Source of the DNA: Acidobacteriota bacterium
GTDB lineage: Bacteria > Acidobacteriota > Blastocatellia > UBA7656
DNA: 64,000 nt
Direction: 5' to 3'
Assembly: GCA_016201275.1 (NCBI GenBank)
Contig: JACQDB010000065.1
Coordinates: 1-64,000, forward strand
In this document: positions 17,034 through 26,455 of the stretch, in pieces
Layout of the letters: each line of letters starts with the position of its first letter
Position numbering within the stretch: the first letter of the stretch is position 1
Notes under the pieces: generated by a model
Database searches by the model: none
What the model was told of the DNA's origin: nothing
Seen by the model: the letters and a program-made list of their open reading frames with translations, nothing else
Translations under genes and position numbers: made by a program

Positions 17034-19277
17034 CCGTTTGATTTCAATATGCTCAGGCAGATTCGTGCCGAAGCGGATGAGCTTATTTTCATTTGAAATT
17101 CTTTTGACCTTAGCTCGCAAAATCCCGCGTTTATTTCCTGCGGAACCAATAGTGAAAACTACTGCATTCACGCCTTTATTGGTTGCATAGCGACCATAAG
17201 CCGTATGGCCTTGACCGCAAGGCATCGCCAAAACATCGGGACGAATCGCGGCATACAAAACCGCTGGTAGCTGAATGGGTTCAAACTGCGCGATGGTTCT
17301 CAAGTCTCCGCCAATTGCGACTTCTTCAACTGCAATTTCCACTACATCTCCATCCTTGATGCCAAGTTGAGCAGCCGTTTTCGGATTGATCTCAAGCCAA
17401 CTTCCCCACATCACCGAAGTCATGGCGTCGGGCAATTCTTGAAGCAGAGGCAAGTTCGCTTGCTCGCCAACTCCCAAAGTTGGATGTTCATAAACCAGAA
17501 GCGCAAAAGGATACTCCTGATCTTCGTATGCGTCGGAAAGCAAAGAATCGGTGAGCGGTATGTTTGTCAGGAGTTGGTGGCTTTCTAGCTCATAAGCGGG
17601 GTTGTTTTTCAGCTTATTGATGAAAAATCCTTTTTCACTTAGCGGTTTCCAAGAATCTTCTTCTGCGTCTGTTTCGGCAGCTTTTTTCTTCACCAAGGCC
17701 GGGGTTTCCTTTTTTGCGAAACTGGTGAAGCCTTGTTTTACAGTTTCTTCTATAGACGAAAAAGAAATGGATGCAGCAACTTTGTCTCCTAATGCACGAC
17801 TAAGGGCAATGAAAACATCGGCGGTTTGCTTGGTGTTGAATTCAGGTTTCACAACTGGCTGCGTCAAATTCACAATGAATTCGCTTGTTGCCTCTGCATA
17901 ATTTATATCCCAACTTTCTAAGGAGGTGTGATCAGGCAATAGCAAATCTGCCAGTTCCGAAGTCTCATCCATAAACGATGAAAAACTGGCGATGAACGGA
18001 ATCGTTTTCAGCTTTTTTTTGGTTGCAGGAACAACATAAGCAGGGTTGAAATTGTGAATCATTAAAATTTCACAAGGACGATCTGCGATCATCATCGGAA
18101 ATTTGAAGTAATCTATATTTGAAAACCCATTTGGTAGATCCAGCTTTGCCAAAGGAAATGTATAATCTTTTTCTAGCAACAGCATACCGCCTTTTTGATT
18201 GATATTGCCAACCAGCAGATTCAAAAAATTTGCCCATTTTAAACTTGCCAAACTCTTGGTCATTTCTATAGTGCTACTCGTGATGGCAAGCGGTCTGTCA
18301 GACTTGGCAAATTCACGAGCGATGCGAATAATTTTTTCGGCAGCAATATCTGTAAGAGCGGCGGTGTTCTCTGGAGAATAGGCTTCAAAGGATTTTATAA
18401 AGTTCGCATCAGGCGTGTTCTTAGCCAAGCCCTCACGAAGAATCACTTGAGCAATGGCACACGCAACTAGGGCTTCACTGCCAACTCTTGCAGGCAACCA
18501 CTCATCCGCATTTGCGCCTGTGAGCGACATTCGCGGTTCAACCTGAACAAATTTACCGCGAACCTTTCCGCTGGCGCGACGGAAATCGCCGTAGGCTCGC
18601 GAGTACAGAATTGGCGAATGCCAGGTCTCTAAAAATCGCGCCCCAAACGATAACAAAAACGTCGCGTTGGCTATATCAAAAACTGGTTTGTTGACGAAAG
18701 GATAGCTGTTTAAGAAGCCACTGATGGCGCTATCCTCATTGAACAAGCGGTTGACTAAATAAGCATGTGAGCCAAAGGCTTCCATGAAACGTGTTGCGAT
18801 ATGAGCCGTCATTCCTCTGCGATCATTGGTAAAAAAATGCACGCTGTTTGCCTTGCCTATGGCGCTCAAATCACGCAGTTTGTCGGCGAGTATCTTAATC
18901 GCTTCGTCCCAACTGATCTCTGCAAACTGCCCTGAAAAGCGTTCGCCGACACGCTTCATCGGCGCTTTAATGCGATCAGGGTTGTACAAAACTTGCAACC
19001 CCGCCTGCCCTCTTGCACACAATGCGCCGCGATTGACGGGGTGCTGTGGATTGCCTTCAATCTTGTTGGCTTTGTGGTCGCGGGTTCGCACAACGATGCC
19101 GCAACCGGCGTCGCACATAGCGCAGGTCGAAGCTTTCCACACATCTATCCCCGGCACATATTCGTCATCGGGAATCAAGGCGGGAATCAATTTTTCTTCA
19201 GGATGTCCGCACGCACTTAGCATTCCGGCGCTGGTGGCACCGACGCCGGTCAGGATTATAAATTCGCGTCTTTTCAT
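17031..19277 (-). CDS. actB: ActB1-like molybdopterin-oxidoreductase-type subunit with N-terminal Fe-S motif
   Basis: The 748-residue product opens with a twin-arginine-type lipoprotein signal (MKRREFIILTG, then SACG at 21-24). It next shows Cys52, Cys55, Cys59 and Cys87 in the order of the [4Fe-4S] site of molybdopterin oxidoreductases (CAMCDAGCG ... ALCARGQ). Later come NADEWLPARVGSEA and a C-terminal molybdopterin-dinucleotide-binding-type domain (SWLEINPKTAAQLGIKDGDV, about 610-630). At the position where a Cys/Ser/Sec would bind molybdenum I read RLFNEDSAISG, so no obvious metal ligand. Canonical ActB is said to lack the molybdenum cofactor; the intact Cys motif is unusual for it. Either an ActB variant or a related complex is possible. 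Confidence 0.85.
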   Translation of the reverse strand: MKRREFIILTGVGATSAGMLSACGHPEEKLIPALIPDDEYVPGIDVWKASTCAMCDAGCGIVVRTRDHKANKIEGNPQHPVNRGALCARGQAGLQVLYNPDRIKAPMKRVGERFSGQFAEISWDEAIKILADKLRDLSAIGKANSVHFFTNDRRGMTAHIATRFMEAFGSHAYLVNRLFNEDSAISGFLNSYPFVNKPVFDIANATFLLSFGARFLETWHSPILYSRAYGDFRRASGKVRGKFVQVEPRMSLTGANADEWLPARVGSEALVACAIAQVILREGLAKNTPDANFIKSFEAYSPENTAALTDIAAEKIIRIAREFAKSDRPLAITSSTIEMTKSLASLKWANFLNLLVGNINQKGGMLLLEKDYTFPLAKLDLPNGFSNIDYFKFPMMIADRPCEILMIHNFNPAYVVPATKKKLKTIPFIASFSSFMDETSELADLLLPDHTSLESWDINYAEATSEFIVNLTQPVVKPEFNTKQTADVFIALSRALGDKVAASISFSSIEETVKQGFTSFAKKETPALVKKKAAETDAEEDSWKPLSEKGFFINKLKNNPAYELESHQLLTNIPLTDSLLSDAYEDQEYPFALLVYEHPTLGVGEQANLPLLQELPDAMTSVMWGSWLEINPKTAAQLGIKDGDVVEIAVEEVAIGGDLRTIAQFEPIQLPAVLYAAIRPDVLAMPCGQGHTAYGRYATNKGVNAVVFTIGSAGNKRGILRAKVKRISNENKLIRFGTNLPEHIEIKR

Positions 19278-19287
19278 ATTTTTATTC

Positions 19288-19386
19288 TTGGTTATTGGTT
19301 CTTGGTTACTGGTTACTGGTTGCTTTTGGAGTTCAAGTAACCAGTAACCAATAACCAGTAACCAATAACCAAGAACCAGTAACCAA
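19288..19386. repeat. Reiterated GGTTACT/AGTAACC repeat forming a long hairpin
   Basis: Words GGTTATTGGTTCTTGGTTACT (split here for length) on the left are complementary to many copies of AGTAACCAATAACC on the right. The stretch fills the whole gap between actA and actB1. It resembles the short tandemly repeated sequences of cyanobacterial genomes and could pair into an RNA stem within the operon transcript. Confidence 0.7.
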
Positions 19387-19388
19387 TA

Positions 19389-19907
19389 TCACCGATGACA
19401 AACGTAACAATCTATGCTCACCTTGCGTTGGCGATGACATTCAATACACCAGCCCATAGTGTGTTTGACTTCGCGACGCATCTTCTGCAATTGAGGAACA
19501 TTGCCGTGGCAATCGGTGCAGGCGATGTTGGCTTTGACGTGCGGCTTGTGCGAAAAGAAGACATCGGCTTCCGGGTCGAAGAAATAGACCCGCACCCATT
19601 TCGGCTGTTCCTGGCGCTGGGCGTATGCCGCAAGCTTTTGCACTTCGGGGCTATCGGTCTTCACGGCTTCGTGACAACCCATGCAGGTGGTGATATTGGG
19701 AATCGTGGCGTGTGCCGATTTATCGGCGTATTCGTGACAGAAATCGCAATCCAGTTGCGGCCCGTCCGGCTTCGATATATGTTGCCAGTGATTGTAGGCG
19801 ATGGGTTGATCGGGAGCCACCGGTTGGCTAGCGGCGCGCCAAGCCAACCATACGGCAATCAAGATCGCCACCCCGACCAGCAAAAAGATTTTCAGCCCTC
19901 GTTTCAT
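19389..19907 (-). CDS. actA: ActA-like pentahaem cytochrome c
   Basis: The 172-residue product has an N-terminal membrane anchor (residues 6-25) and five CxxCH sites at 54-58, 75-79, 130-134, 154-158 and 167-171. That matches ActA, the pentahaem periplasmic subunit of alternative complex III, which passes electrons from the Fe-S arm to a soluble acceptor. It is the first gene of actA-B1-B2-C-D on the minus strand. Its 3' end is followed at once by the reiterated repeat. Confidence 0.9.
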   Translation of the reverse strand: MKRGLKIFLLVGVAILIAVWLAWRAASQPVAPDQPIAYNHWQHISKPDGPQLDCDFCHEYADKSAHATIPNITTCMGCHEAVKTDSPEVQKLAAYAQRQEQPKWVRVYFFDPEADVFFSHKPHVKANIACTDCHGNVPQLQKMRREVKHTMGWCIECHRQRKVSIDCYVCHR

Positions 19908-20154
19908 GAACAGCTTGCCTTGTTTGTGCTGCTGTGAATGATTGCCATGCCGCTGTCGTAAAGCCTGACGATGGCGCGGCTTTACGACGACCTTGCGGCT
20001 GTATTGCGTTTTACGGCGTTGCTACTTTGCTACCTGAATATAAGGCAATTGATTAAATCACAGAGTCGCTCTATAGAAAAGCTCTCGGCGATAGGCTGGC
20101 GACAACACGGGCAAAAACCCTGTCGCCAGCCTTTGAAACTGCCTGCGACCTCTT

Positions 20155-21612
20155 CTACTTCACCCAATACAGACGCAGTTGAAAACGATCTTCCCGACGA
20201 TTCGGCTGTCGGCTGCCCTGCTGGAAGACCAGATGTTGATACTCCGGCGTGATACGCAATTCATGGTGCAGCCAGAGATTGACATAGGCTGTGACGCCTT
20301 TCATATCGTTATGATTTAGGTTGCGCGCCGGGTCGAACCAATCATAACGCAGGCCTACCGCACTGATGTCGTTGATCGCCATAATCATCGCTTCAGCAAA
20401 CTGGCCGAGGCTGGTGAACTGTCCACCTGCGCCTATAGTGTCGCGTCCGCGCTGTATGCCGTAGAGCAAACGCGCACGCTTGACAGGATAGCCGGCATAA
20501 AACCCCAGGCGATAAAAATCATTCTTGAAAAACGGCAGGCTGGCTAGATCTATCGGCGGGTCGGAAGCGGCTGAGGTGGTGGCTAGGGCGGGAAAAACCG
20601 AGGCGGCCAAGGGCAGCCGGTGAGCCAATCTCACCGGCCAAGTCGTTGTGCTGGCATCAGCACTGGCGCAAGTCGCCAACGGCGCACAAGAAGAAGTTGC
20701 CAAATCCAGACGCGGCAGATAGGACCGCCCCTTGTAGTAATACAAAGAAAGATTGCCGCCCTCGTGAGCCAATGTCTGATTGACGTAGAGTTGAAAATCG
20801 GGGCCGCCTTTGCGCGAAGCCCCCAGCGCTTTGCTGAACGGCTCTTTTCTGCCGAACGGTTCCAGATGACCAGCCGCGTCGGCCTTGAGTCGTAGGCCGC
20901 CGAGAAGCTGCCCACTAATGGTGGTGCGTTTGTAGTGATAGCCGAGGCTAACGCCTTGCTGATGAAAACCCAGCGGCGTGAAAAAGGTGTCCTGATTGAA
21001 ATGGGCGGTACGCAATTCTTGAATGAAGGGGCGCGTGTCACTCGCTACATAAGTCTCCGACCCACCAAACCCTTCATACGGATGCGGAACTCCGGCGCGC
21101 AGGTCTATAAAGTGGGTGTTTTTGCCATAGGTGAAGCGAATCGTGCCTTCGAGTCTTTCCTTCAACTCGGTCTCGTTGGACGCTTCCGGCCACATGGTGA
21201 TCTTCAGATTCGAGGAAAAATATTTCGACACCGGCCCGTACCACAAATATCCTTCTGCCGCGAACAACTTGACCTGTTGCACGGTCGCCACGGCTGTCGC
21301 CGTCGCTGAACGCCGTGCATCATAACGCGGTTGCAGACGAAAGCCTAGGTGGTCGGTCAGCCTATTTTTTCGATCACTGTTTTTGCCGATCTCTTCGGGC
21401 ATACGAAATCCGGCAGCGCGAAATTGATAGCCGGTCTCGTTCAAACGCGGCGGCGAGGTGTGACAGGTCGAACAAGGCACTCCATAGCGCCGCGCAAACA
21501 TCGGTATTCCCTGCACACGAGTGCTGAAAAAATGGCAGGAAAGCGCCAGGCAGGCAGCGACAACAACGACTGGCACTGCCTTTTTCAAAATGAATTTTCT
21601 ACTTACCCTCAT
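20155..21612 (-). CDS. Outer-membrane porin-like protein with one c-type haem site
   Basis: Start ATG 21612 (MRVSRKFILKK) has GGAGG at proper spacing; the longer frame to 21756 has none. The 485-residue product has a signal peptide (about 8-34), then MFARRYGVPCSTCHTSPPRLN with the haem site at 47-51. About 400 residues of alternating aromatic/polar segments typical of a beta-barrel follow, ending in RFQLRLYWVK with a near-terminal aromatic. Proteins of this layout occur near respiratory and metal-reduction genes. It lies between a small cytochrome c and actA, all on one strand. A role in moving electrons across the outer membrane is an inference. Confidence 0.7.
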   Translation of the reverse strand: MRVSRKFILKKAVPVVVVAACLALSCHFFSTRVQGIPMFARRYGVPCSTCHTSPPRLNETGYQFRAAGFRMPEEIGKNSDRKNRLTDHLGFRLQPRYDARRSATATAVATVQQVKLFAAEGYLWYGPVSKYFSSNLKITMWPEASNETELKERLEGTIRFTYGKNTHFIDLRAGVPHPYEGFGGSETYVASDTRPFIQELRTAHFNQDTFFTPLGFHQQGVSLGYHYKRTTISGQLLGGLRLKADAAGHLEPFGRKEPFSKALGASRKGGPDFQLYVNQTLAHEGGNLSLYYYKGRSYLPRLDLATSSCAPLATCASADASTTTWPVRLAHRLPLAASVFPALATTSAASDPPIDLASLPFFKNDFYRLGFYAGYPVKRARLLYGIQRGRDTIGAGGQFTSLGQFAEAMIMAINDISAVGLRYDWFDPARNLNHNDMKGVTAYVNLWLHHELRITPEYQHLVFQQGSRQPNRREDRFQLRLYWVK

Positions 21613-22322
21613 TATCAATCCTCCTTCACGCGGCAAGTGATGCACCATCAAACGAACGCGCCTCGGGCCAATTGCCCGAAGACGCGGCGAATCACTGCGC
21701 GCCATCTGCAATGATTGGATATAACAGCGAGACGGAAGGCTGACTCTGAATGCCAAGTCGAGGTTGCACCCTCGCGCTTAACCGGCGCAGAAATTCCTGT
21801 ACCCTTCTCTTCTTGCCGGAAAGCGCCAGCAGCATTGTCACGCAGGCGACCCGAAAGCAGCCCAGCATTGCGGCTGTAGGCTTCTGGTTCGGAGTGCAAA
21901 CCGGAAGCGCACCACAGGAGCGTCAGGCGCGGATTTCGTTCCCGGTCTGCGGCTCCCCAAGCCTGCGAACAGACAACTACCTTAGCGGCATCTTGCAAAA
22001 ACATTCGACCGTGCGGCAAGGCTTATACGCACGCCGACAAGCGGTCAGCCGGTCTAGGGCAAAATGCCCACAGCGCTGCATCTGGGAACTGGAAAAAACG
22101 GCGGCGCACGAGTTCTGTTGCCTGTCTACAGGAGTCACCGAAATGTTCACCTTGACCAAAACGCAATAAAGGTGAACGGCAGTCCGGCAAAAATAAGCGA
22201 TCAGGAACTAGGCGGCCTGACTCTGTGCAAGCGATCCTGTACAACTTCGCAGCGCCCAGCAAAGCACGAATAGGGTTTGCCTTCTATTTCGTTGTTCGAT
22301 ACGGGAAATAGGCTTGACAGCG
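21613..22322. other. Gene-free stretch between cytochrome c and porin-like genes
   Basis: About 700 bases contain several overlapping open frames on both strands (for example 21750-22169), none with a ribosome site or recognisable protein. The only structure I can support is one copy of the stem plus GTTCGATA motif at 22259-22301, described with its relatives upstream of the cytochrome gene. The region could be a long leader for the gene starting at 21612. Confidence 0.4.
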
Positions 22323-22712
22323 TCAGCGTTTTTTGGCGAAGCCGCGCACCCGCCCGACCAGAGCGGCAATCTCTTCTTCCGAAAGCCGGTCCTTAAAAGC
22401 AGGCATATATTTGCCCTCGCCGTTACGAATGGCGGCGGCGATCTGGGCATCCGTGTGGGTTTTCTGCCAGTCGGCGTTAGTGAAATCCGGCTGTCCTTTG
22501 GTGCGCCAATTGGGCAGCCCTTCACCATGTTTGTTATGACACATCGCGCATTTTTCGCCAAACAAAGCAACGGCATCTACGCTGGTAAACGCCGCCAGCG
22601 ATGGCAGCGATGCGCCTTGGGTGGTAAGCATAGTGCGGTTCAGCAGCGCGCCGGATGACAACACCAGCACGGCTGACACCAGAGCTAATCTCAAAAATGA
22701 TAGGTTTTTCAT
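22323..22712 (-). CDS. Secreted monohaem cytochrome c (class I)
   Basis: The 129-residue product starts at ATG 22712 behind GAGGAAAC. It has a signal peptide (about 1-34), the haem site CAMCH (55-59) and a distal methionine in GKYMPAFKDRL (about 102-112). The helix EEEIAALVGRVRGFAKK closes the fold. This is a small soluble electron carrier. Being upstream of actABCD on the same strand, it could be the acceptor that replaces the missing ActE, but that is only positional inference. Motif repeats lie both upstream and downstream of it. Confidence 0.85.
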   Translation of the reverse strand: MKNLSFLRLALVSAVLVLSSGALLNRTMLTTQGASLPSLAAFTSVDAVALFGEKCAMCHNKHGEGLPNWRTKGQPDFTNADWQKTHTDAQIAAAIRNGEGKYMPAFKDRLSEEEIAALVGRVRGFAKKR

Positions 22713-23615
22713 CTTCGGTTTCCTCACGAACAATTCCCGATGCGGCTTGTTTTCTCCAGTCGCCTCGGAATTTCATTTTTATGGCGCTTGCTCTTGTGCG
22801 GCAATGCACCTGATCCGTCACCAAAACCGCGCTACTCTCAGTCCTCTTAATTGACCCTCTACCGGTTTTATACCAATCCTGAGCTTCCACGAAAAGGCGG
22901 CGTTGGCTTTGCGCCTTTTCCAATCGCTACGGTACTGACGCAAGGCTTCTATATCCCCTGCCTTACGCCCCTGATGATGGCTCGATATTGATTAGTTCCC
23001 AAAACCCAGAAGAGTAGGTAGGACTATCGCTGTCGGGTATGTAGCCGAAAAGGCGTATCACCTTACAATAGACTTTTAAGGTCAGGTCTTTCTTGAAAGA
23101 AGAGCGGCAGGATTCAGACTCACGCCTCAAGGCCTAAAGCGTTTGCGTCAACTCACGCTTCAACTCGCGCCTCCAGGCGTAACTCTGAACCTTCCTCCTC
23201 GCCCCCCAGTTTTTCGCCAGAAAAACCTGATCTTAAAAGCTCTAGCTTTCCCGAAAGCTTTGGTGATCGTTGCAGGCTTACTCAGCGCCTGCGTTTCCCC
23301 CATGAAGATGGTTCGATAGTAGAAGGCTTAACGACTCCCTGCCTTCTCCCAAAAGATGGTTCGATAAAAACCAATAATGCGTTGGAATTTTCACAGCTAT
23401 TTGAATGAACTGCCAGTGCCTTGGTTGAGAGTGCCACATACTATAACAGGCATTTTTCAAAGTCAAGATTTTTTTTGCTTATGCAGCAACAAAACCAACA
23501 TCAACAAACAGATGGTAATAAGAATAAAGGTGAAGGGTATAAAAGGTACAAGCTCCAAGCAATATAGTTATTACTTGGAGCCTGTAATAAGGAATTAAAA
23601 CCGCCAGAACTTCGG
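22713..23615. repeat. Non-coding region with three hairpin-plus-GTTCGATA repeat units
   Basis: About 900 bases without a supported gene. Three related units are visible on the plus strand, each a short stem followed 12-18 bases later by GYTCGATA. Unit 1 has AAGGC 22942-22946 with GCCTT 22960-22964, and the motif at 22980-22987. Unit 2 has GCAGGC 23272-23277 with GCCTGC 23287-23292, and the motif at 23311-23318. Unit 3 has GAAGGC 23322-23327 with GCCTTC 23341-23346, and the motif at 23359-23366. Stem sequences differ yet still pair. On the minus strand this is the leader side of the cytochrome gene at 22712. Confidence 0.5.
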
Positions 23616-26450
23616 TCAGTAAATTTTTTGCACACTGACGCCAGTATAATATTTCTGCATGATACCGATGTAAGATTGCCCTTGTCTGGCAAGGCGCATC
23701 GCGCCCACCTGGCACATTCCGACGCCGTGCCCGTGGCCGCTGCCGTTGAAGAAAAACCGGGTGGCGCGGCCACGGGCATCGTGTTCGCGTTCAATCACCA
23801 CAGGATTATCTTTCAAGCCCAAGGCGCTTCTGATCTGCTGTCCGCGCAGTTGAAGCGAACGCTCGGAGCCGGTGATCTCCAGTTCGATGACGCGCCGCGA
23901 AGCCCCGTAAGCAACCGGCACGAGGTCTTGAATTTCGCCTACATCCAGACGCGAACGCAGCAAGCGCCGCTGTACCTCTTCGGCGCTCAGGGCTTCATTC
24001 CATTTCGATTTATCGGCAATCTGGTCACGCGCTTCGTCGCGTTCGGCCACTTCGACTTCGAGAAAATCTATGCGCCCCAGGTGGTTCACATGATACGTAA
24101 CGCGCTCGTTGCCGCGTACTCCCAAGCGGTCAACGGCATAACTTTCGTCGCTCAGAACACGGAACAGACGCGCCTCTTTTTCCACTTCGAGTAGTTGCGG
24201 TTCCTGATTTCTGCGAGGGCGCGTGCTGGCGTTGGCGTCCAGACGCACGGGGCGATTGCCCGGACGTGTGGCTTCGGGTGACGGGGTGATGAGGAGTTGA
24301 TTTTTGTTGGCTTCGATGGCAATGCCGGTTTGCAGATGCAAGGCCGCAGCCTCGGCGCGAAACGCCAGAGCGCGAGAAAAAGTTTCCAGCGCGTGGCCGC
24401 GTTTGATAGCCGCTTTGACATCAATCTGGCCATCGCCCGGCAAGCGCAGTATGCCGTCTTTGATGAGCATAGCCAAATCGGCACGCGCCTCTTTCGGCAC
24501 CTCTTCCGCGCCCAAACCGGACAACACATAGTTGACTTCCGAAGGCGTCATAAACAGGCTGGCGCGATTTTCGCCGTAGGTCGCCAGCGCCATCAAGGTG
24601 GCAAAGCCCGGCAATTTCGTGATGTCGCGCTTCTGCGCTTTCAACAGCGCAATTTCATGATTGATGTCGAAATAATCGCCGTCGTTATTGGCTTCTTTGA
24701 ATTTCGCATCAGATGCTGCATAGCGCGTCGGCAGCGCGTTGGCGGCGCTTGGGCGCGTCAGATTGGCAGCCGTCTCCGCCCAATTCTGCAACTCGCCTTT
24801 CTCCACAGCGCCGCGCAGATAATCGTTATCCACTTTATCGGGCAAGTCGAAACCGCAGGTCTGTAGCAAAGCGATATTGCGCGCCAGCGAATGCCCGAAC
24901 GGTTCGCTGATGGGTTCGATCCTGGCGCTGGATAAAATCTCGCGCCCCTTGGGCAAATTGTTATCCAACGGACAATCCACCGAACGCAGATACGCGATGG
25001 CTTTGGTGGAAAACATATTTTCATTGTTTTCGGTGCGCCCACCGCAATCGGCGGTGTACAGCGCTTCGATGGGAAAGGCTTTGCCATACTCGTTGAAGTA
25101 CAAAGCGACGATGCCGCGCGTCTCTTCAACGGCGCGATTGCTCGCAGAATTTTCAGCCGTGAAGCCGCCATAAACTTGCGAGCGTTGGTCGTCGCGCAAA
25201 TCGAAACCTTCCTCTTTGAAGCGTCCCAGATTGGCCAGCGCATAGGAACGCGCTGCTACGGCCTGCGCTTTCAAGGCTTCGATGTTGGCCGCCGCTGGTG
25301 ACAATTCCATTGGCACAACGCCGCGCAGATACTCTTCCAAAGGCAGCAGGTTGATGACGTTCAAACGGCCTCGGTCGTTGAGCGCAATCTGTATCTCGCC
25401 GCGATAATCTCTGGCATCCACATGAATCGTCAAAGGCTTGGCCGCAGAACCGAGGCTGTCGTTGCGAGCCGCAATGCTGGCGTTGGGTTTGCTGACTTCG
25501 CTTTTCTTGACGCCGCTTTTTGCCGCCGTGGTTTTCAAGGTGTGCGTGGTTTTGTATGAAGCGGGTTGATGCGGTGCGTCAGCGGTCGCGGCAACCGCCG
25601 AGATAATGATGAATTTATTATCCGAAGCAATCATGCGATCAGCGTCGAAGGCCAGAAGTTGCGGCACGACAGGCTTGGCGGAAAGCGGCGCTGTAATGGA
25701 TTTTTTGACGCTCGGCTGAGTTTTGTAAGCCGCTGATTTTGCGGCTTTCGCTTTCGCTGCAAGCGGCGCGGGTTTCTTGAGCGGCGGCGGTTGATTGACG
25801 GCTAGGCCCGGCGCGGCGGATGGATTGGCAACAACTCGCGCTCTGGCGTAACCGGCTTCGCGCAGAATTTCCACCATATCGGTCGCCTGATTTTTCGATG
25901 AATATTTGCCGGTCAGCACGCGGTACAAACCGGTCTGTTCGTTATAAACGATTGCGGCGGTCTGATCATATTTTTGTTTGACACTTTCGGTAATCTTTTT
26001 GGCTTGTGCGGCATCTTCAAGGGCGCTAACTTCGACGCGATAGGAACTGGCGTTTGGCACAATATAGGAATCGTGATTTGAATTTGCTGGCGTCGTTGAG
26101 GTGGAAGGTTGACGCGCTTCTGCAAGCAGTTGGCCGCCGACGATAAGCGCTTTATCGGATGAGGAGCGGCGCACGGCTAAATCGGTCAACGAAGTGAGCG
26201 ACACGCTGGTGACATCGGTCAGCAGGGCGACGCGCACCACAGGGCCTTTTTCGCCATATTTATTTTCCAGACCGGCAGTCGCTTTGGGCGGACGCGAAGA
26301 CGAGTTCTTTCGAGTGTTGGTCAGGCTGCGGGTTTTATGGATCGAAGCCCACGCCACACCGGTTAAAGGTTGCAGACAACCTGAAATTAATACTGCGGCA
26401 CAGAACGCCAGGCTCTGCCGCCAACGCGGAAACCGATTTTTTCGATGCAT
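23616..26450 (-). CDS. SpoIID/LytB-domain exported protein with SPOR-like segment
   Basis: The product (about 944 residues from ATG 26450; a GTG at 26459 overlaps the upstream stop) has an N-terminal signal/lipobox-like segment (SGC). A SPOR-like stretch follows (YRVEVSALEDAAQAKKITESV, about 137-157, to AGYARARVV), then a Pro/Ala/Lys linker. The first SpoIID half has LEEYLRGVVPMELSP and ALKAQAVAARSYAL (about 375-415). The second half sits at the C-terminus (GSGHGHGVGMCQVGAMRLA). A roughly 400-residue insert separates them. SpoIID proteins are lytic transglycosylases acting on denuded glycan strands, and SPOR domains bind the same glycans, so a wall-remodelling role is likely. Confidence 0.85.
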   Translation of the reverse strand: MHRKNRFPRWRQSLAFCAAVLISGCLQPLTGVAWASIHKTRSLTNTRKNSSSRPPKATAGLENKYGEKGPVVRVALLTDVTSVSLTSLTDLAVRRSSSDKALIVGGQLLAEARQPSTSTTPANSNHDSYIVPNASSYRVEVSALEDAAQAKKITESVKQKYDQTAAIVYNEQTGLYRVLTGKYSSKNQATDMVEILREAGYARARVVANPSAAPGLAVNQPPPLKKPAPLAAKAKAAKSAAYKTQPSVKKSITAPLSAKPVVPQLLAFDADRMIASDNKFIIISAVAATADAPHQPASYKTTHTLKTTAAKSGVKKSEVSKPNASIAARNDSLGSAAKPLTIHVDARDYRGEIQIALNDRGRLNVINLLPLEEYLRGVVPMELSPAAANIEALKAQAVAARSYALANLGRFKEEGFDLRDDQRSQVYGGFTAENSASNRAVEETRGIVALYFNEYGKAFPIEALYTADCGGRTENNENMFSTKAIAYLRSVDCPLDNNLPKGREILSSARIEPISEPFGHSLARNIALLQTCGFDLPDKVDNDYLRGAVEKGELQNWAETAANLTRPSAANALPTRYAASDAKFKEANNDGDYFDINHEIALLKAQKRDITKLPGFATLMALATYGENRASLFMTPSEVNYVLSGLGAEEVPKEARADLAMLIKDGILRLPGDGQIDVKAAIKRGHALETFSRALAFRAEAAALHLQTGIAIEANKNQLLITPSPEATRPGNRPVRLDANASTRPRRNQEPQLLEVEKEARLFRVLSDESYAVDRLGVRGNERVTYHVNHLGRIDFLEVEVAERDEARDQIADKSKWNEALSAEEVQRRLLRSRLDVGEIQDLVPVAYGASRRVIELEITGSERSLQLRGQQIRSALGLKDNPVVIEREHDARGRATRFFFNGSGHGHGVGMCQVGAMRLARQGQSYIGIMQKYYTGVSVQKIY

Positions 26451-26455
26451 AGGAA

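Noticed and set aside
21750-22169. 139-codon plus-strand frame between the cytochrome and haem-porin genes
   Set aside because: No ribosome site, odd composition (Cys/Arg/Ser-rich) and competing frames on the other strand; no recognisable domain.
22240-22310. Possible c-di-GMP/GEMM riboswitch, because the minus strand reads GGCAAACCC followed by GGGCGCTGCGAAG
   Set aside because: The conserved ACGCAAAGCC core and GNRA loop are missing, and the stretch lies after a gene stop; it fits the repeat units better.
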